A DNA stretch of 23,827 nt, taken from Welwitschia mirabilis (lineage: Eukaryota; Gnetophyta; Gnetopsida; Welwitschiales). A model generated the notes under the pieces. The model worked only from the letters and a program-made list of their open reading frames with translations. It was not told where the DNA came from and did not search any database. The DNA lies in NCBI GenBank assembly GCA_051453625.1, contig JBOZIK010000001.1, forward strand, positions 10,167,330-10,191,156, read 5' to 3'. Both the position numbers and the translations under genes were made by a program. Positions 17,146-23,827 of the stretch are shown in pieces. Each line of letters starts with the position of its first letter. Position 1 is the stretch's first letter.

Positions 17146-17802
17146 NNNNNNNNNNNNNNNNNNNNNNNNNNNNNNNNNNNNNNNNNNNNNNNNNNNNNNN
17201 NNNNNNNNNNNNNNNNNNNNNNNNNNNNNNNNNNNNNNNNNNNNNNNNNNNNNNNNNNNNNNNNNNNNNNNNNNNNNNNNNNNNNNNNNNNNNNNNNNNN
17301 NNNNNNNNNNNNNNNNNNNNNNNNNNNNNNNNNNNNNNNNNNNNNNNNNNNNNNNNNNNNNNNNNNNNNNNNNNNNNNNNNNNNNNNNNNNNNNNNNNNN
17401 NNNNNNNNNNNNNNNNNNNNNNNNNNNNNNNNNNNNNNNNNNNNNNNNNNNNNNNNNNNNNNNNNNNNNNNNNNNNNNNNNNNNNNNNNNNNNNNNNNNN
17501 NNNNNNNNNNNNNNNNNNNNNNNNNNNNNNNNNNNNNNNNNNNNNNNNNNNNNNNNNNNNNNNNNNNNNNNNNNNNNNNNNNNNNNNNNNNNNNNNNNNN
17601 NNNNNNNNNNNNNNNNNNNNNNNNNNNNNNNNNNNNNNNNNNNNNNNNNNNNNNNNNNNNNNNNNNNNNNNNNNNNNNNNNNNNNNNNNNNNNNNNNNNN
17701 NNNNNNNNNNNNNNNNNNNNNNNNNNNNNNNNNNNNNNNNNNNNNNNNNNNNNNNNNNNNNNNNNNNNNNNNNNNNNNNNNNNNNNNNNNNNNNNNNNNN
17801 NN
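17146..17802. other. Assembly gap (657 N)
   Basis: The only large N run; the odd length suggests an estimated size. No duplicated flanks seen. It is too short for a full RT-RNase H-integrase, so gypsy-C is deleted here or the estimate is wrong. Confidence 0.95.
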
Positions 17803-18010
17803 ATAGTTTCTATTTCTGTTTTTGTAATAATAAATCTGTCATCTCCTTTATCATCCCCATGATTGATAGGACGACAATCAATTTTATTATTTTTTTAGAT
17901 TTTTGATAATTTTTTTATTATCTAATAATTTTCTATTTTTCTTTGCTATTCCTATCATCCTTATGTTGTCTAGATGAAGAGTAGGATGACAATCAATAAA
18001 TAAATGATGT
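17803..18010 (+). repeat. Reiterated motif after the gap in gypsy-C
   Basis: Two copies 113 bp apart (17838-17881 and 17951-17996) of the motif seen in the leader: GTCATCTCCTTTATCATCCC with GATAGGACGACAATCAA, and CCTATCATCCTTATG with GTAGGATGACAATCAA. T-rich spacers resemble those of the leader. Confidence 0.6.
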
Positions 18011-18446
18011 TTTTTAGTTATTTAAGAAAATACATTTGTTTGACTTTTTCAATATTTTTAACTTAACTGCTTAAGAATTACAGGAAGTTAACGAGCAAAA
18101 ATTTGGAATTACATGAGCAAAACCATCTAAATTTTCTCTTAGCTTTTTCCTTTGGAGGTTATTATGGCATTATTTGATCATTTTTTAAACCTTACTTATG
18201 TTTTTATCTCCATGACTAGTCTTTTAACTTGGGCATTTCGATGGTAAGATTAGATTCACCCAATCTTAGGACATTAACACATCCATGAACTTTAGTTTGA
18301 AGGAAGATGCCTTATTTAGTAAAAAGGTTGTAGATTGCTTAAGAGTGTTTTTTTTTTTTTTAATCTTTATCTTATAACTTTCACATTTGTTTTTTAAAAT
18401 GTTTGATCATATGGAATATTTTAAGTTTTCAATTAAAAAAAAAATA

Positions 18447-18482
18447 AAAAAAAGGAAAGAGAGAGAGAGAGAGAGAGAGAGG
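18447..18482 (+). repeat. GA microsatellite in a 36-base purine run
   Basis: About eleven GA units (18459-18480) continue an A-rich run, making 36 purines in a row followed by TGAAATAAGG. Most simply a microsatellite grown from a purine tract. Confidence 0.85.
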
Positions 18483-18994
18483 TGAAATAAGGCCATGATA
18501 TTTTATTGGTGATATTTCAAAAACATGATCACCATGATGTCTTACCGCAAATAAACCAGGGCAAATATTTCTGAGAGAAGGCTTTGGCAATGTAATATGT
18601 AGCTATGGAAACTCCACTGAGAGGTCAGTTGGCCATTCTTCGTAGGTTCTTACTTCTCTAATGGTGGTTTCACTTCCCTCATCATGGATAATAAAGTTGT
18701 AATAAAAACTTTGAGGCTATGGAATTAGTGGTGTTCTTGATATCATCAAGGCATTTCTTATTTTCTAGACTTTTAGTCTATTCCACATGCTCATTTCTTT
18801 TCTTGAAATTTGGATGTTTATTTTGAGATGACGGTAGCTGAGTTCATTTTTTAGCAATTCTTTGGTCTCATCTTTCATTTTATCTTTAGTATCATCATAA
18901 ATACTACCTTATCTAATGGAATTTTTCATACATCAAGTTATACATTTTCACATCAAGTAATGTTATGATTTCTTTCATGAAAGTCTGTCAAGTT

Positions 18995-19004
18995 NNNNNN
19001 NNNN
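18995..19004. other. Assembly gap (10 N)
   Basis: A 10-N run between GTCTGTCAAGTT and TATCAGATAGG. No duplicated flanks seen. Confidence 0.95.
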
Positions 19005-19581
19005 TATCAGATAGGTGAGCTATCTTTCACTTCTATTGCCATATGCTCATTCTTTTTATTTTTGTTTGTGATTTGGTTAGTTATTTCAAAGTCATTACTG
19101 TATTTTCTTAATTATCATGTTTTTCTTATTTGGTTTTAAATAAAATCTGATTTCTTACCTAGTTGAGTTTTTCTTAATAAATTTTATTTTTGGTGTTGTA
19201 AGAACTGCTCTTACTTACTTTTAAGATAAAACATTTTTATTGTCCACTCTTTTTTTTTTTTACTTCTTGGAATATTTCATAGATCTATATTTTTCAAAGT
19301 TGAAATTACTTAGCTTTGTACTTAATTTTATAAATTTTTCCTTTTGTACTTGCCTTTTCACTCCCATCTATCTTTTTTTAACTTAATTCAGATCTTTCAT
19401 TAGATAAAATTTTTAATATTTTTATACACATTATGCATTACTTGTTATTTATCTATGTGATGTGTTTTATGAGTCTATTTTATAATTTCATATTTATCTT
19501 TTAAAAAATAAATTGGCTCGTAATAATGGTTTTTTGCCTAATTTTTGTTAAGAACTAACAAAGGCTAAGTGGAAGGGCTAA

Positions 19582-19642
19582 GTTAAGCTACTAATTTGTG
19601 GTAATTTGATGGTGTTTTATGAATTATTTTCTAAAACATTTG
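19582..19642 (+). mobile_element. Gypsy-C 3' LTR remnant
   Basis: Sixty bases align with the start of the 5' LTR (12610-12670): GCTACTAATTTGTGGTAATT against GCTACCAATTTGTGGTCATT, and GGTGTTTTATGA against GGGGTTTTATGA. About four fifths match. It ends where the copia-2 LTR begins, so copia-2 probably inserted into this LTR. Confidence 0.6.
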
Positions 19643-20055
19643 TGTTAAATTATGTTTTGCCAATTGATGTCAAACTACTATTTTCTATAGAGCAAATTTT
19701 GTGTATCTTTTATAGAAGATGTTAATTACTTGCAAGTTGAAAGATAAAACCAAAACCATCAATTTCTAAGCACTAAAAACTTGTCAATTCTTTTATCCTC
19801 TTGAGAGATCAACCACACTTGAAGCAGACAGAAAATGAACTGCATCCAGTGGGGTTGACCGGATTCTTAATGGAGTCAATCAACTCTGTAACCTCGAGAA
19901 TCAATGTTCTAAACTGAATGGAAAAGGGTCGAATGAACTTTTATGATGCTAGCCAAATTTGATGACCTGATGAACAGTACTCCTAAACTAATTGTCAAGG
20001 GGTCGACTAGACCTATGATGGGGTCGATCAAATCTGTGAGCCAAGGAATAATATT

Positions 20056-20153
20056 CCTGAACTGATTGTCAAGGGGTCAAATAAACCTATGATGGGGTCA
20101 ACTGGACCTGAGCACTATGCAGCTGATACTCTTAAGCCGATCATCATGGAGTC
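20056..20153 (+). repeat. 98-bp contig-end near-duplicate, left copy
   Basis: Matches 20254-20351 with three differences in 98 bases and ends at the last base before the N run. Confidence 0.9.
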
Positions 20154-20253
20154 NNNNNNNNNNNNNNNNNNNNNNNNNNNNNNNNNNNNNNNNNNNNNNN
20201 NNNNNNNNNNNNNNNNNNNNNNNNNNNNNNNNNNNNNNNNNNNNNNNNNNNNN
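20154..20253. other. Assembly gap (100 N), probably false or a collapsed array
   Basis: The flanks form a 98-bp end overlap at about 97% identity. Either two haplotype or error-bearing contig ends were not merged, or real array units are missing. Confidence 0.9.
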
Positions 20254-20351
20254 CCTGAACTGATTGTCAAGGGGTCAACTAAACCTATGATGGGGTCAAC
20301 TGGACCTGAGCACTGTTCAGCTGATACTCTTAAGCCGATCATCATGGAGTC
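20254..20351 (+). repeat. 98-bp contig-end near-duplicate, right copy
   Basis: Begins at the first base after the gap. Differs from 20056-20153 in AATAAACC/ACTAAACC and in two bases of GCACTATGCAG/GCACTGTTCAG. Confidence 0.9.
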
Positions 20352-20705
20352 GACCAGATATCTAAAGGGATGAATTAGACCTAATGCTAAAAACTAAAAA
20401 GAATTTTATCAAGTTAAGCAGACGATTATATTTGGCAATAGGTGACCAAACTGGGGTCGACTAGACATCAAGTCTTAAGAAATTAGGGTGACTAAAATTT
20501 TCTATCAGGTGACCTATGTAAATCACGGCACTAGATGGAGTCGACTGGACTTTTGAGGATTCAACCAAATAGAATGAAATACAAATTTTCTAATTGTTAT
20601 GTATTCATTATGTAGCCATTGGATAGCCACTTTTTAGCCGTTTTCTAGTTATTTATAGCTGTTGGAAGTGCATTTCAAATATAATAGATTTTAAAAGCCT
20701 TCTAA

Positions 20706-20713
20706 TATAAATA
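20706..20713 (+). promoter_or_regulatory. TATA-like box of copia-2 LTR
   Basis: TATAAATA about 170 bp after the last U3 box. It lies 700 bp before the LTR end, leaving a long R-U5, as in other large copia LTRs. Confidence 0.45.
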
Positions 20714-21005
20714 ACTAAGATATAGATGACTCTTAAATCTTTTGGAACTACTTTTAATGATATTAATCTATTGGGTCTAAGGAACGAGCACTGTCATCTT
20801 ATGATATTCATTATTATATCTTGATATATATACTTCTAAACAAGAGGATCTATCATCTATATTCATCTCTACATTCAAGGTTATATTATATTCTTCATTT
20901 GTTGTACATCTACAGGAGAATAGCTCCATCAATCATACTGAATCAAGAATGAGTGATATATGAGCATATTTGGCATTATTACATCACTACTTTACTTTGT
21001 AAAAA

Positions 21006-21106
21006 GTTGATACTAAGCCTTAAAAAGTTCATTCAAAGGTTGAGATTAAGCCTTAAAAAATTCATTCAAAGGTTAAGACTAAGCCTTGAAAAGTCCATTT
21101 ATAAAG
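21006..21106 (+). repeat. Triplicated 33-mer in U5 of copia-2
   Basis: Three direct units: 21006-21038, 21039-21071 and 21072-21106 (33, 33, 35 bp). Each begins GTT(G/A)A and contains TAAGCCTT(A/G)AAAA and ATT(C/T)A. Units 1 and 2 differ in three bases; unit 3 has more changes and two extra bases. Confidence 0.9.
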
Positions 21107-21414
21107 GTTACAGGTAAACCTGGAATACCTGGTGACATAACGAAGATTGGAGATCTAGATTAGGGATAAGTTGGTCATCGAGAGTGGAGTAAGGGGTTTT
21201 TCAAACTAGTATAAATCTAGCATGCATTCATTTGGTATTTTTGTGCTTTCTGTTGTTATTTCCTTACTTTAATTATTTTCCTCTTTTTATGCACGTTTTG
21301 GATTAGTTGATTATTGCATGCAACTTTTTTTTAAGTTTAGATTCATTTAGTATATTATGCTATATTTTTTTAAAGAACCTATTCATCCCCCTCTAGGGTT
21401 CTTGATCCTATCAA

Positions 21415-21427
21415 TTAGTATCAGAGC
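21415..21427 (+). other. Primer binding site of copia-2, initiator-Met type
   Basis: TTAGTATCAGAGC, one or two bases after the LTR end. The common plant copia site is TTGGTATCAGAGC, complementary to the 3' end of initiator Met-tRNA; the single difference is G to A. Confidence 0.85.
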
Positions 21428-21484
21428 TAAGTTGAGTCTTCTTTATATTTTAATCAATTGTGACTTTAGAACCCTAAAATTAGT

Positions 21485-22110
21485 AATCCATCTAATAGTG
21501 TTTTCATCGGTTGTCCACCTATGTTTGATGGATTAAACTATGCTTACTGGAAAGCCAAAATGAGAATATTTCTTAGATATTTAGATTTCCACATAGAAAA
21601 AGTCATCTATAAAGGTTACACTGTGCCTATGTTAATTCAAACCGATGTTAACAGTAACACATCCTAGTTCCCAAGGCTTGAGATTAGTGGACCTCTACTG
21701 ATAAGTTAAAAGCCATCATATATGCTTATGCTCTTAATGCCATATTTTTTGTAGTCTATATAGATGAATTTAAGTGCATAGTAAACTATAATTATGCTAA
21801 GAAAACTTGGGACATTCTTGAAGTAGCTCAAGAAGAAAACTCAACTATTAAACAAGCTAAACTTTAGATGCTTATTTCAATATTTGAAGATATCCATATG
21901 GATGAAGAAGAGACCTTGTAAGAATTTTTTGCTAGATTCACTAATATCGTAAACTCTATGGCAATCCTTGAAGAATGCTTAGATGAAAGAAAGATGGTAA
22001 GGATACTCTTGAGATCCCTACCCAAGAGATTTAAACCAAAGGTCAGAGCCATCAAGGAGAGAAAAAAACATAAATACAATGGCACTAGGAGAACTTCAAG
22101 GTAATTTATA
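21485..22110 (+). pseudogene. Copia-2 gag core (decayed)
   Basis: Frame from 21485 reads NPSNSVFIGCPPMFDGLNYA, YWKAKMRIFLRYLDFHIEKV and IYKGYTVPM, then a stop at 21663. After a shift it reads STDKLKAIIYAYALNAIFFV, NYNYAKKTWDILEVAQEENS, ISIFEDIHMDEEETL, EFFARFTNIVNSMAILEECL and LLRSLPKRFKPKVRAIKER. This is the plant copia gag core (UBN2 type), with FDG-NY-WK, AK-WD-L, FE---M-E-E and SLP-RF blocks in order. Gag forms the particle that packages RNA. Two later stops (21866, 21918) lie where Gln is usual. A clean start codon is not visible. Confidence 0.85.
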
Positions 22111-23106
22111 AACCTATGAGCATAAATTTGTTAAAGATAAGAAAAAGGGTATTGCTTTAAAATGTGTGTAGGAAGACTATAGATCTAAAATTTCAAATGA
22201 GGATTTAGATGATGATGAAGTGATTCTTCTAGAGAAAAAAGAAGGATAATTAAGTAAAAATTCAAAAAGAAGTCATCTAAAACATAGAAAGGAGTAAGAC
22301 AAAGATAAAGAGATCCAATTCTACTCATGTAAAGAATTTGATCATATGGTAAATGAGTGTCTTAACACAAGAAGAGATAATAGGAAATCAAATAATCCCT
22401 CTTTCATTACCACATGGAATAATGATGATGATGATGATGAAAGCTACTTAGATCAAGAATCAGATAGAGATAGAATGTTATCTTTCATGGGTTTTTGTAC
22501 CATCACTCAAAGATGTTCCTAGCACATCAAAGACTTATGATTTAAACATGATCAATGAATAAGAGGATGAGTTAGAAGACACATATCAGGAGTTGTATGA
22601 TAAATGTGAAAAGCTAGCTAAGAGGATAAACAATCTGAACAGAGTAGTAAATACTCTCACCAAAGAAAAAAGAGGAAATAGAAGTAAAATATAATATGCT
22701 AAAATTTGATAATACTAGTCTAATGTCTCAAGTAAAATATTTTTCCTTTTTTGTAGATAAATTTTCTGGTAGTTCTTCTAAATTAGAATAGATTCTTGAA
22801 GTATGAAAACCTACTTGAGACAGATCAAGTATTAGCTTTAATACACAAAATTCACAAGAACAGCTAAACTAAAAAAGTAAGTATGCTTCTAAACTTTCAT
22901 GTAACTTTTGTAGTAAATTTGATCATTCAAAGCTCTTTTGCAAAATTAGATAATTAATGCTTTTCTCAAATTCTGCAAATGCTTTATCTTTTAAATTTAT
23001 TTCTTATAGAATTATACTAAGTAAGTCTAATAAGACTAAGTGGATTAGAGCTAACAATCTCAAAAGTTTTCTAATACAGATAGCTCTCAGAGGATCGTGT
23101 ACAAAC
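22111..23106 (+). pseudogene. Copia-2 gag C-terminal part with zinc knuckles (decayed)
   Basis: Contains FYSCKEFDHMVNEC at 22319-22360, a CX2CX4HX4C knuckle whose first Cys is Phe; an Asp run from a GAT microsatellite (22423-22441); FMGFCT; a charged, heptad-like stretch (EDELEDTYQELYDKCEKLAK, then RINNLNRVVNTLTKEKR) at about 22560-22670; and CNFCSKFDHSKLFC at 22900-22941, an intact second knuckle. Two knuckles around a coiled segment match the extended gag of Sireviruses. A segment like WIRANNLKS (23041) leads into protease. Many stops and at least three shifts. Confidence 0.75.
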
Positions 23107-23540
23107 AGTTGATATCCAGACAGTATATGCTTAAGGCATATGTCTGAAGAAATATCAAACTTTCAGCACCTAAGGAGTATTAATGGGAAAGAAGTCATCT
23201 TTAGAAACCACAAAAATGCAAATATAGAAGGTACAAAATGCATCAAAGGAGGTATGTTACCTAAAATTAATGATGTACTTTATGTAAATGTATTGAAGCA
23301 TAATTTATTAAGCATTAGTCAATTTTATGATAAAGGTTACAAAGTAATCTTTAGAAAATCGAAATTCAAAGTTATAGATGAGAAAACATATGTTGTTATC
23401 TTTACTGCAAAATGAGTAGATAATATCTATAGAATAGATACTTGTTTGATCAATCAGTTAATTTATATAAACTATGAAATACAAAAAGGAAACATTAGCC
23501 TAAATCTTGCTAAATTTGAATGATTTTTGAAAGACTTTGA
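23107..23540 (+). pseudogene. Copia-2 aspartic protease and start of next domain (decayed)
   Basis: The frame reads stop-YPDSICLRHMSEE at 23110-23148, where relatives have WYLDSGCSRHMTG. Trp is TGA (TGG to TGA) and the catalytic DSG is DSI, so no activity is expected. An open part from 23140 to 23415 (91 codons) continues IFRNHKNANIEGTKCIKGGM, LPKINDVLYVNVLKHNLLSI and SQFYDKGYKVIF, a close match to copia protease; the DVLYV and NLLSISQ boxes are intact. After a TGA the frame goes on with VDNIYRID, the start of the gag-pre-integrase segment, then loses likeness by about 23540. Confidence 0.85.
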
Positions 23541-23827
23541 TGTAACACCTCATTTCTAGAATTTACTTATTAATCACAAAAACAACTAAAGATTCACTCA
23601 CTGTCCTTTAGCTGATTATAGGATGGTTAACTAGATCTATGATTTGGTTGACCGGATATTTGGTTGACCAGCCTGAAAGCATGGTCATCCAGATCCCTTC
23701 CAGTACTGTAGACCTGCATCTTGATAGATTGACCGGAATCTTGAGCAGTCGATTGGACCTAACAGATCACAGTACATAAGTACTATCAATAGACCTAATT
23801 TCTTTCTTCATTCTACTTTATTTTGTA
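23541..23827 (+). mobile_element. Possible start of a further copia LTR (copia-3)
   Basis: The copia-2 frame gives way to DNA beginning TGTAACACCTC and carrying GGTTAACT (23625), GGTTGACC (23646, 23662), GATTGACC (23727) and a GTCGATTGGACC string (23749), the box type seen only in LTR U3 and post-pol DNA here. This suggests an element inserted at about 23541 and running out of the window. Without its other end the boundary and orientation are unproven. Confidence 0.4.

Larger units (their letters stand above)
18011..19581. other. AT-rich 3' part of gypsy-C, nothing coding recognised
   Basis: I see no recognised protein or RNA. It contains a GA microsatellite (18459-18481), T-runs (18347-18361, 19251-19261), and a 10-N gap. 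The last 30 bases hold a weak purine tract (AAGTGGAAGGGCTAAG, 19565-19580) directly before the inferred 3' LTR. Confidence 0.4.
12610..19642 (+). mobile_element. Gypsy-C: decayed Athila/Tat-type Ty3/gypsy element
   Basis: In plus orientation it holds an LTR, an Asp-tRNA-type primer site, a leader, gag with a zinc knuckle, protease, a 657-N gap where RT, RNase H and integrase would be expected in part, AT-rich 3' DNA and a 60-bp remnant of the 3' LTR. It sits head to head with the gypsy-A fragment it appears to have split. Copia-2 cuts off its 3' LTR. All coding parts carry stops or shifts. Confidence 0.65.
19834..20400 (+). repeat. About 75-bp tandem array with GGGGTCGACT boxes
   Basis: Units start near 19834, 19908 (TCTAAACTGAATGG), 19981 (CCTAAACTAATTGTCAAGGG), 20056 (CCTGAACTGATTGTCAAGGG), 20131, and after the gap 20254 and 20329. 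Each good unit carries two boxes about 22-24 bp apart, GGGGTCGACTAGACC or the decayed GGGGTCAACTGGACC. Further single boxes follow at 20437, 20453, 20485, 20507 and 20536. The array is U3 of copia-2. Box variation is again mainly at the CpG. Confidence 0.75.
19643..21413 (+). mobile_element. 5' LTR of copia-2
   Basis: Begins TGTTAAATTATG and ends CCCCCTCTAGGGTTCTTG then ATCCTATCA, one base before a Met-tRNA-type primer site. Length is 1771 bp including a 100-N gap. U3 holds a roughly 75-bp tandem array, a TATA-like box at 20706, and U5 holds a triplicated 33-mer. The C-rich ending is the same as in copia-1. The left boundary is chosen by the TGTTA and by loss of gypsy-C similarity. Confidence 0.7.
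19643..23540 (+). mobile_element. Copia-2: 5' half of a Sirevirus-like Ty1/copia element
   Basis: LTR, primer site, gag core, a zinc-knuckle remnant, a charged coiled stretch, a second intact zinc knuckle and protease follow in the usual copia order. Recognisable coding stops at about 23540, before integrase, where LTR-like DNA begins. At least ten stops and several frameshifts occur. The U3 boxes and gag layout point to a Sirevirus relative. Confidence 0.75.

Noticed and set aside
18447-18482. GA-rich purine run followed by TG as purine tract and LTR start
   Set aside because: The sequence after it has no match to the gypsy-C 5' LTR, whereas 19582 does; a microsatellite explains it better.
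21864-22085. Minus-strand 73-codon frame
   Set aside because: It is the complement of well-recognised copia gag coding.
1-23827. tRNA, rRNA, riboswitch, organellar or bacterial genes
   Set aside because: I looked for the usual conserved strings and saw none; primer sites resemble tRNA 3' ends only in their short complementary part.

Overview
This window looks like intergenic, repeat-packed DNA from a flowering plant nuclear genome. It is strongly AT-rich. I found no convincing host gene, tRNA, rRNA or bacterial-type feature. Almost everything I can recognise is decayed LTR retrotransposon: two or three Ty1/copia copies of Sirevirus-like build (long LTRs, short-motif arrays in U3, Met-tRNA-type primer site, gag with zinc knuckles, extra ORF after pol) and three Ty3/gypsy copies of the Athila/Tat type (Asp-tRNA-type primer site, gag/protease/RT). 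The sequence is draft: seven N runs interrupt it (1397-1496, 2519-2618, 2886-2917, 15031-15130, 17146-17802, 18995-19004, 20154-20253). All four 100-N runs are flanked by duplicated contig ends. Element boundaries, identities and family names below were judged by eye and from memory of the families, without any search.

Layout. 1-4480: 3' half of copia-1 (+): end of RNase H, a purine tract, a degenerate extra ORF seen twice across a gap, a second purine tract, and a 3' LTR with about 20 copies of a GGGTGACC-like box. 4537-11739: gypsy-B (-): truncated 3' LTR on the left, a degenerate extra ORF, gag-like sequence, leader, primer site and 5' LTR on the right. 11741-12609: fragment of gypsy-A (-), carrying RT and protease, cut by B on its left and C on its right. 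12610-19642: gypsy-C (+): 5' LTR, primer site, leader with repeats, gag, protease, a large gap, 3' non-coding DNA and about 60 bp of 3' LTR. 19643-23540: copia-2 (+), apparently inserted in the 3' LTR of C: 5' LTR, primer site, gag, protease. 23541-23827: probably the start of another LTR (copia-3) that interrupts copia-2.

The parts do not work together as a living system. They record successive insertions: A first, then B and C into A, copia-2 into C, something into copia-2, and copia-1 against the 3' LTR of B. Every coding segment carries stops or frameshifts. Many stops sit where the family has Trp, Gln or Arg and fit a single C-to-T or G-to-A change, as expected after long cytosine methylation. 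The most interesting signals are the motif arrays in the copia LTRs, an extra ORF of the same general kind in a copia and apparently in a gypsy element, the motif reiterated in the leader and 3' region of gypsy-C, and the assembly duplications at the gaps.
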